Below, in pieces: positions 9,423 to 14,659 of a stretch of 14,659 nt of DNA (position 1 is the stretch's first letter; each line of letters starts with the position of its first letter). Position numbers and translations under genes: made by a program. This DNA is from Chloromonas sp. AAM2 (taxonomy: Eukaryota; Chlorophyta; Chlorophyceae; Chlamydomonadales; Chlamydomonadaceae), in NCBI GenBank assembly GCA_004335635.1, contig QAXH01003185.1:1-14659 (forward strand), in the 5' to 3' direction. Under the pieces are notes generated by a model. That model saw nothing but the letters and a program-made list of their open reading frames with translations. It made no database searches and was not told the origin of the DNA.

Positions 9423-10025
9423 TGCCAGAGGCGAGTGAACTGGAAGTGCCGGGGCTGCTTGTGACCTGCATAAGTATCCGTGTCTGGATTTTTTGAATTG
9501 CTGAGCCTGGCGACACTTGTTGTTTTGTTGGAAAGCTGATATGCCTCTTTCCTAGTTCATGTTACGTTTGCTCATTCAGGATTGTCTGACAGTGTTGTTA
9601 CACAGGCTGACGGTTGTGCGGTGTTTCAACCGTTGTAAAGCGGGTCGAACCAACATCTTCTGAGTGACGGGTTAATCGAATGGAAGACTAAGACATCCAC
9701 GGAGGGGAGCAAGTGCAGTTTCAGCACGGCAAGCTCAAGCTGAATGAAGTAGCTGTTCCAGCACGCTTTTATAAATCTGACCCAGTTTCATTTGTTCCGT
9801 AGTTGTGATGCCGACTGCAGCGCAGCCTCTCAGTCTCTCCTCATTCCCTCTCCTTCAGTCAGCACCAGCCTGCTCGAGTCCGACCCCAGTCAACTGGCCA
9901 AAACCGCGTTTTTAGGATTTGAAGAATACTTTGTTTGACAGTACTGTGCTAGAAGACATCTGCGTCTAGTGCAATGCTTTGCCACTTCCAGAAGTACGGA
10001 ATAGCTGCCTTGCCACATCAACTAG

Positions 10026-10071
10026 CGATGATGATGATGAATGAATGCACACACACACACACACACACACA
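10026..10071. repeat. GAT and CA microsatellites
   Basis: Four GAT units at about 10026-10037, then a GAAT doublet, then twelve CA units at 10048-10071. The stretch is non-coding. The open frames that begin here encode a His-Thr run and are not believable genes. Confidence 0.92.
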
Positions 10072-10660
10072 GATGTTGTTGCATGTGCTATCTCCTGGTA
10101 TCACACCAAGCTGGACTTCTTGAACAACAGTTTAGTTCTCACCGTGTTGTTCAGCGAACCATTATGTCAGAAACAGTGTCTGCCTTGCAGTACAAGCTCC
10201 GGATGCCATCTACAGGCAATCCCTGTAGTACAAGCACGGCTGACAACCATGTGCCGACGGGATCATGTCTGCCTACACCGCAAGTTGATGAGTGCACAGC
10301 ACTGCGAAAACCTGTGTTGCTCAAGACCGGTTTCAGATTGCGGTGGCGAAAACAACCGGTGGTGTGTTAACCAGGCCTATGTACAAATGAAAACATCAAA
10401 CTGCCACACAACAGGTTTGTACCTTTCCAGAGGATTTCGAAGTTCACTCAACAGTTCGGTATACAAACGATCGGTCACAACCTCAAAGCATCATTTGCGG
10501 CCCCTGATTGTTGGCTGTGCGCATTGGCTGCTGATACATGTCACTGCTTGTGACATGCTTGATGTTGGCCACTCATAGAGGCGCATGTACGGTTGTCAGG
10601 AATCTGCGAGATAACAGGCTGACGCCTAGATGGTCACATTACTCACTGCGAGATATCAAG

Positions 10661-10932
10661 GGGTGGAGCAGCGGGCCATTGCCTGTCTGGTATTGCCTTC
10701 ACGTGCGTTGTAGGGGTGAACTCACTCCATCACGCAACCTTCAGTATGCACTTGATATTCCCTTCACTATGCATCTGAAATCCCTTGCTGTCACAAGCTC
10801 AACCCTTGCCCAGGATTGAGCGCGCGTGAAGTGAGCCATATAATCGCACTGAGAGGGAGAGTTCAGAAGGTACTGAAAGCTGCCGTCAGCTAAGTTACCA
10901 CTTCAAGGTGATTCTGGCTGCAGCAGGGCCAA
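10661..10932 (+). repeat. 272-base direct repeat, copy 2
   Basis: Same orientation as copy 1 at 8881-9153, with one deleted base and one substitution. It is not next to any recognised gene: the nearest is the 3' end of the ELIP gene, about 800 bases away on the other strand. The near identity means the duplication is recent or the copies are kept alike by gene conversion. Confidence 0.95.
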
Positions 10933-11736
10933 TCGGAATAAGGGACTGTCACTGTATGAACAGCTTGACACAGCACCATCTTACTCTGTACCATCTGCAT
11001 ACATCAAGCGACTGGCTGACTACATATGCTATAAACCATAAGACTTTTGAATCAGTCCATGGAACCGAGACTTTTTCTGTTTTCTACGTAGTATTTGTTT
11101 GACGCATTCGTCAAGACAACTGCTTGTTCTACGCATCTGCTTGATTGTAGGCCTGCCTGCCTGTCTGACACGGTTGACTCAGGTCTTACGTATAGATTTT
11201 GTTGCATGACATATTTACATTGTCTCTTGTCGTTTCGCCAGGTATGCCAGTATGCTGCATTACAAAACATGATTTAATTGTGTCAAGAATACCATCATAG
11301 TTCTGTGCGATCAAAATATGAGACGTTGTATTACCTACTGCAAACATGACATATACTACGACTACAATCAGTTGCACTGCCAATTGGGTCATTGGATCGC
11401 CCCAGCCGCCTATTGACGACTGATGAACAAATGGCCGACACACAAACACATAATCTCGCATGGGGTCCCTCTCAATCTTTCGTCTGTATCTCTCACTCTC
11501 TTTCTCTCTCATGTATCACGCTCTTGATAATTCAACTCCTGCTTGCTGAGGATGAATACGCGATGAATAGACCTGCTCAGGCAATTTGCCGCGTACAAGC
11601 ATACCTTTCACTTCTGCTATGACCAATCCTGCTCAACCAAATTAACAAAACCTAATTAAAAACAAAAACCTGCCCCGTGCAGGAAATTAAGAGCAGCGCT
11701 TGATTTCATTCCTCCCCAGTCTGCTTAAATCAATGA
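10933..11736. other. Non-coding region, includes 3' flank of the ELIP gene
   Basis: About 800 bases without a believable gene. It contains a pyrimidine-rich run near 11485-11512 and an A/T-rich patch at 11638-11690 with a small hairpin. On the minus strand TGTAA occurs at 11264-11260, 473 bases past the ELIP stop, and at 11219-11215. Either could be its poly(A) signal. Confidence 0.5.
11656..11683 (-). terminator. Hairpin followed by a T-rich run after the ELIP stop
   Basis: On the minus strand a five-pair stem CCTGC/GCAGG (11683-11679 and 11673-11669) with a five-base loop is followed by TTTTTGTTTTT. It starts 54 bases past the ELIP stop codon. It looks like an intrinsic terminator, but nuclear Pol II genes do not use such sites. 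It may be an RNA 3'-UTR element or chance. Confidence 0.35.
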
Positions 11737-13054
11737 TTAGCCTTTGATTGCCTCGATGATCAGAACGCCTGCAGGACAGGGCAAGGCAAAACAGAGTGTG
11801 AACGCACAGATCACATACTCCATTCATTCACAACAACAGTGGAAGCAACACCACCTCAGGTATTGTGCGCGTCTTGCATACGTTGTTGTCCATGTGACCC
11901 TGGCTAATGCTCAGCCAGAAGAGGTTGACAGAGAGGTTGACAGAAACACAGACACCCACCAGCAAATCCCATCATTGCTGCCCTGCCCAGTGTCTTCTCA
12001 AGCCCCGGCGTGAAGGGCCCGAAGGATTTGCTGTCCACGGACGCGTTCTCCAGCAAGCGGGGCGCCAGGGTGCCGAGGGTCACCAGAGCAACGATCATGC
12101 CAAAGGTCAGGTCGGAGGCGCCAATGGCGCGCTCAACTAGCTCCTGGTTGTCGTAACGACCGGCGAGCTGCAAAGATTGGAAGCGGCACGTTGTGACATG
12201 GTCATGATGTCATGAGGCTGCATTTTGAGTGTAAACCACAGGACGTTCAGGACAAATGTGATATTTTGCTACCTGGATCGTGGACTCTGAGCGAGTCGGT
12301 TGCTTCCACCACATGTTCTGCTGCTGGTGCAATGTTCACACAAAGTTGGCGTGATTGCTCACCCAAGCCCTGCACTTGCTCACCTGGCTGACGATATTTT
12401 GATGTGTGACAGCCTCAGTGCCCACTGCTGCGACAAACCCAAGCATGGCAGCACGACCGTTGATGGCCTGCATGGACAAGGGAAATGGCATGTGAGGTGC
12501 AGCTGTCAAATGCAAGAGGGCGCACTGCTCAAGAGACATTGTCTGGCACATGATAGCAGAGGCTGCATGCTCAATTGCATTGAGTTTCGGATGCAGTGAT
12601 TTAAGCAAGGCTGTTGGACGCCACATGATAAAATCTGTTGGCTTCTACGTGCCCAGGTGGTGTAGCTCATCCCAGCCACACACACCTCGTTCGTGGTGTT
12701 GAGGAGAGCGAAGGGAGGAGCAACGCTGCGTCCTGAGGTGCTCGCTGGGGCCATCTGTGGCTCAGGGGTCTGGGGTGGCGCATCCTGTAGGCAGGAGAAA
12801 GGTGGAAGGCGTGGTGAAGCTAGGGTTGACCAGGGTTAGCTGTCCAGGCTTCTTAGGGCTTGGTGTGGATGACACGCAACTGGGCAGGTGGCAACTCGCT
12901 GTCAATGCATACAACTGATTGACTAGGGCGATGCCAGCTGCCAGAGTTGGTAGTCGGTATTCACCTGTGGCTGGCATCGAACGACGGGCACAGGGCGAGA
13001 CACCGCGCTGCGGGTTGCCGCACGAGCGCTCATGGTGGTCTTCATGGCAGCCAT
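11737..13054 (-). CDS. ELIP: Early light-induced protein (ELIP-type LHC-like), five exons
   Basis: Exons on the minus strand are 13054-12965, 12784-12686, 12467-12384, 12167-11960 and 11768-11737 (TAA). The CDS is 513 bases, 170 residues. The four introns (180, 218, 216 and 191 bases) are GT-AG and in frame. Residues 1-30 (MAAMKTTMSARAATRSAV...) are a transit-like peptide, followed by a Pro/Ala/Ser linker. Helix I (63-85) carries E63, N66 and R68 within EAINGRAAMLGF. Helix II (110-130) is a plain hydrophobic span ending in LAPRL. Helix III (148-167) carries E148 and R153 within EKTLGRAAMMGF, then VLIIEAIKG at the end. Three thylakoid helices with LHC motifs in I and III and about 170 residues fit ELIPs, which bind pigments and protect against excess light. 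In helix III the usual Asn or His of ExxN/HxR is Leu151. The start ATG lies in a good context (ACAATGG). Confidence 0.88.
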
Positions 13055-13200
13055 TGTGAGACGGGAACCTGTGAGGGCGAAGCAGGCACTGGTTGATGCT
13101 AAACCCAAACTCGGAATCGGATTCTCAGTCGTGAGCACAAATTACGATACCGCGGTGCTGCCTACCTGACGAGTGGGTTGCGACTTTCTGATGTTTCGTG
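13055..13200 (-). promoter_or_regulatory. Putative ELIP 5' UTR and promoter
   Basis: The region just upstream of the ELIP ATG contains a perfect GAATC-G-GATTC inverted repeat at 13114-13124, about 60 bases before the start. No TATA box is clear. ELIP genes are normally induced by high light; that this palindrome takes part is only a guess. Confidence 0.3.
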
Positions 13201-14060
13201 AAGGTTGAAGCTTGCGATATGTACTCTGCGTGTATGCGTGCTTCTTGCAGTTATGGCGTCCGGAGTGTGTATGGCGCTCTTCTTGTAGTCAAGCCGTTGG
13301 CATTGCGAGGTCCAGGGCTCTTTTGGAAGTGTGAGACAAGTGAGAGGGCCGGAAGCCACACACATTACGAGAGGCGAACGCATAGAGAAGGCGGGACACA
13401 AGCCACATACGGTGTCACATGAAGTAGCCGATGGTGTGAAGAGCCTGAGTGTGTGACGGGAGTCATTGATTGAGCGAAGTTTGTGACGGCAAAGTACTTC
13501 GAAATCCCGCTTGCATGGTGGGCGGCCTGAAGCAGCTTCCATTATGAGACACGGAGACAGGGGATAGTTGTCAAATACATGTGCTACGACCATTTTGTGC
13601 CGCCATCACCTTCAACGCACAGCACAAACATCACAAGGGTGCAGCAATGGGGCAAACTGCAAACGGTGGCAGGTGTATGTGAACTCCGACGTGTGAACTG
13701 TGAGAATAATTTCTGCGTGTCACTCACACAGCTGCTTCACGTCGCCTCATACCAGATCGACAAGAGTCGACAAAACACTTTGCGAAGCCTTCTGTCAATC
13801 AACCGTGCTTGCTGTGGCCAGTTCACCAAGCACTGATACAACAAACCCGTCATCGCCATACTTTCCCCGTAATTGCTGTAGGTCGGGCCCATGACTGGAT
13901 GTCTCATAGGGTGGGTGCCGGCGGTCACACAATGTTTTTTAGTAGCCGTGGTGCGAGTGGCGTGATCTTCTACCGTTTTCAACGACCAAAATTGGTCGTT
14001 AGATTTTGCGAAATGACCGTTCGCCCAGGGCGTCTCCATCCATGGTGAGGGGCTCTGCTT
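13201..14060. other. Region with no supported gene
   Basis: Both strands carry only overlapping ORFs without recognisable motifs. The longest is 143 codons on the minus strand (13162-13593), is Cys/Ser/Thr-rich, and lies directly upstream of the ELIP gene, so it is more likely promoter sequence than protein. One perfect palindrome at 13981-14000 is listed separately. Confidence 0.4.
13981..14000. other. Perfect 9+2+9 palindrome
   Basis: AACGACCAA, two A bases, then TTGGTCGTT: nine-base arms that match fully. A two-base loop is too tight for an RNA hairpin, so a site for a dimeric DNA-binding protein or the tip of a small inverted-repeat element are the likelier readings. Neither is shown. 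Confidence 0.7.
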
Positions 14061-14064
14061 GTAG

Positions 14065-14526
14065 CTTACGTTGGGCCCATCACGACAAGGTGCTCACGTC
14101 TGTCGCCGTCGCAAAGATCAGCTTGCAAGGTCTACTTTTAAAAGTGCACCTAACCCTGGGTTTTGGGTGCAGAACACTGGAAAGCCCCTCTCAGCGCGCA
14201 CTGCCAAGCCCAACGGGCGCACAGCCAAGCGTCTGAGGACAGCTGCTGTCCGGCATGCAGCCTACGTCAGGCGCTGTGCCAACTTGGGGCATGGCATGCA
14301 GCCCGCCCTCGCAATGCCCATGCTGCAGACCTCAGACTGGCAACATGCATGTTACACCTCTCCCGGTCCCGGCAGGAGTCAAGCGGCAAGGCAGATTCTG
14401 ATGATGATGGGGTTCGAACTGGCGACCTGCAATGTCACGGTTTGGCCGCTTGTGTGCCATTCAATCCTGAGCCCGCTGTATTTTATTAAAAAGAAGTCAG
14501 AATGCATGCTACGTGCGTGGTATTGA
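14065..14526 (+). other. Possible exon(s) of an unrecognised gene
   Basis: After a TAG that could be the end of an acceptor (CTCTGCTTGTAG at 14053-14064), a frame stays open to TGA at 14524-14526. The part from about 14161 to 14400 uses G/C-rich third positions and encodes a basic stretch (RTAKPNGRTAKRLRTAAVRH). A neighbouring frame encodes SRSRQESSGKADSDDDG around 14361-14411, after a fair acceptor at CCCGGCAG (14376-14383), so two exons in different frames are possible. There is no family match and no start codon I trust. Confidence 0.22.
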
Positions 14527-14590
14527 CAAAGTACTTGTTTTGTTTGATGGAATCTGTTGACCGTTTGCTCAATCTGTCAACTGTGTGTGT

Positions 14591-14659
14591 CAGATGTTCT
14601 GGCCTGGCCCCACGCATCCGTCAGCTGGCCTGGCCGCAGCCAGCTGCACACTCAGCCCC
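14591..14659. other. Window edge, possible partial exon of unknown strand
   Basis: The last 69 bases are G/C-rich and open in several frames. On the plus strand they follow a weak acceptor (TGTGTGTGTCAG). On the minus strand they could be the C-terminal codons of a gene entering from the right and ending at a TGA at 14593-14591. The sequence here does not decide between these. Confidence 0.15.

Larger units (their letters stand above)
9154..10660. other. 1.5-kb non-coding spacer between the direct repeats
   Basis: No believable gene was seen on either strand: the ORFs are short, Cys/His-rich shadow frames, one of which starts in the CA microsatellite. It contains two plus-strand TGTAA motifs (9418-9422 and 9634-9638), a GCT microsatellite and a CA microsatellite. 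No reverse transcriptase, integrase, gag or transposase motif is present. If the pair is a retroelement, this would be a non-autonomous internal region. The bases just before copy 2 (ATCAAGGGG) are only weakly like a polypurine tract. Confidence 0.5.

Noticed and set aside
10045..10578. 177-codon plus-strand ORF starting MHTHTHTHT
   Set aside because: It begins in a CA microsatellite, is full of Cys and His, shows no domain, and lies in the spacer between the long repeats.
8881..10932. Complete LTR retrotransposon
   Set aside because: No gag, reverse transcriptase or integrase motifs, no primer-binding site and no target duplication were found, so only 'direct repeat' is supported.
13162..13593. 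143-codon minus-strand ORF upstream of ELIP
   Set aside because: No recognisable motif, unlikely composition, and it occupies the likely ELIP promoter.
14403..14460. Possible tRNA gene on the minus strand (GTTCGAACC with an A-box-like stretch)
   Set aside because: The T arm does not pair beyond the loop and no acceptor stem can be formed.

Overview
The window looks like nuclear DNA of a green alga (Chlorophyta; a trebouxiophyte-like genome is my best guess). The reasons are intron-rich genes with GT-AG introns of about 77-500 bases, exons as short as 32-36 bases, G/C-rich third codon positions, two genes for chloroplast proteins with transit-like N-termini (a J-domain/ferredoxin protein and an early light-induced protein), and TGTAA motifs, the usual green-algal poly(A) signal. 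No operons, Shine-Dalgarno sites, phage genes, CRISPR arrays or intact transposase genes were seen. The gene models below were built by hand by joining frames across GT-AG boundaries, and every junction keeps the frame.

Left part (1-3788): a divergent pair. On the minus strand is a Gln/Ser/His-rich coiled-coil-like protein (921 to beyond base 1) with a duplicated Trp-Glu module. On the plus strand is a five-exon gene (1105-3788) for a KIAA0930/DUF2045-family protein. They share a 183-base intergenic region that holds a telobox-like motif and a tandem decamer.

Middle (4544-8826): a second divergent pair. On the minus strand is a four-exon gene for a small MED28-like Mediator subunit (5277-4544). 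On the plus strand is a ten-exon gene (5526-8826) for a plastid J-domain protein with a [4Fe-4S] ferredoxin-type domain (CDJ3-5 / DJC76-77-82 class). They share a 248-base region with two copies of the decamer AACCGAAAGG.

Right part (8827-14659): a gene-poor stretch with two 99%-identical 273/272-base direct repeats flanking 1.5 kb of non-coding DNA, the first copy only 54 bases after the J-protein stop. Then comes a five-exon minus-strand gene (13054-11737) for a three-helix ELIP-type LHC-like protein. The last 1.6 kb is mostly unassigned, with one possible exon and a perfect 9+2+9 palindrome.

There is no sign that the five genes form one pathway. The J-protein and the ELIP would both act in the chloroplast, MED28 in the nucleus, and the other two have no known role. 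I found no clear new defence, mobile or biosynthetic system. The most unexplained structure is the repeat pair.
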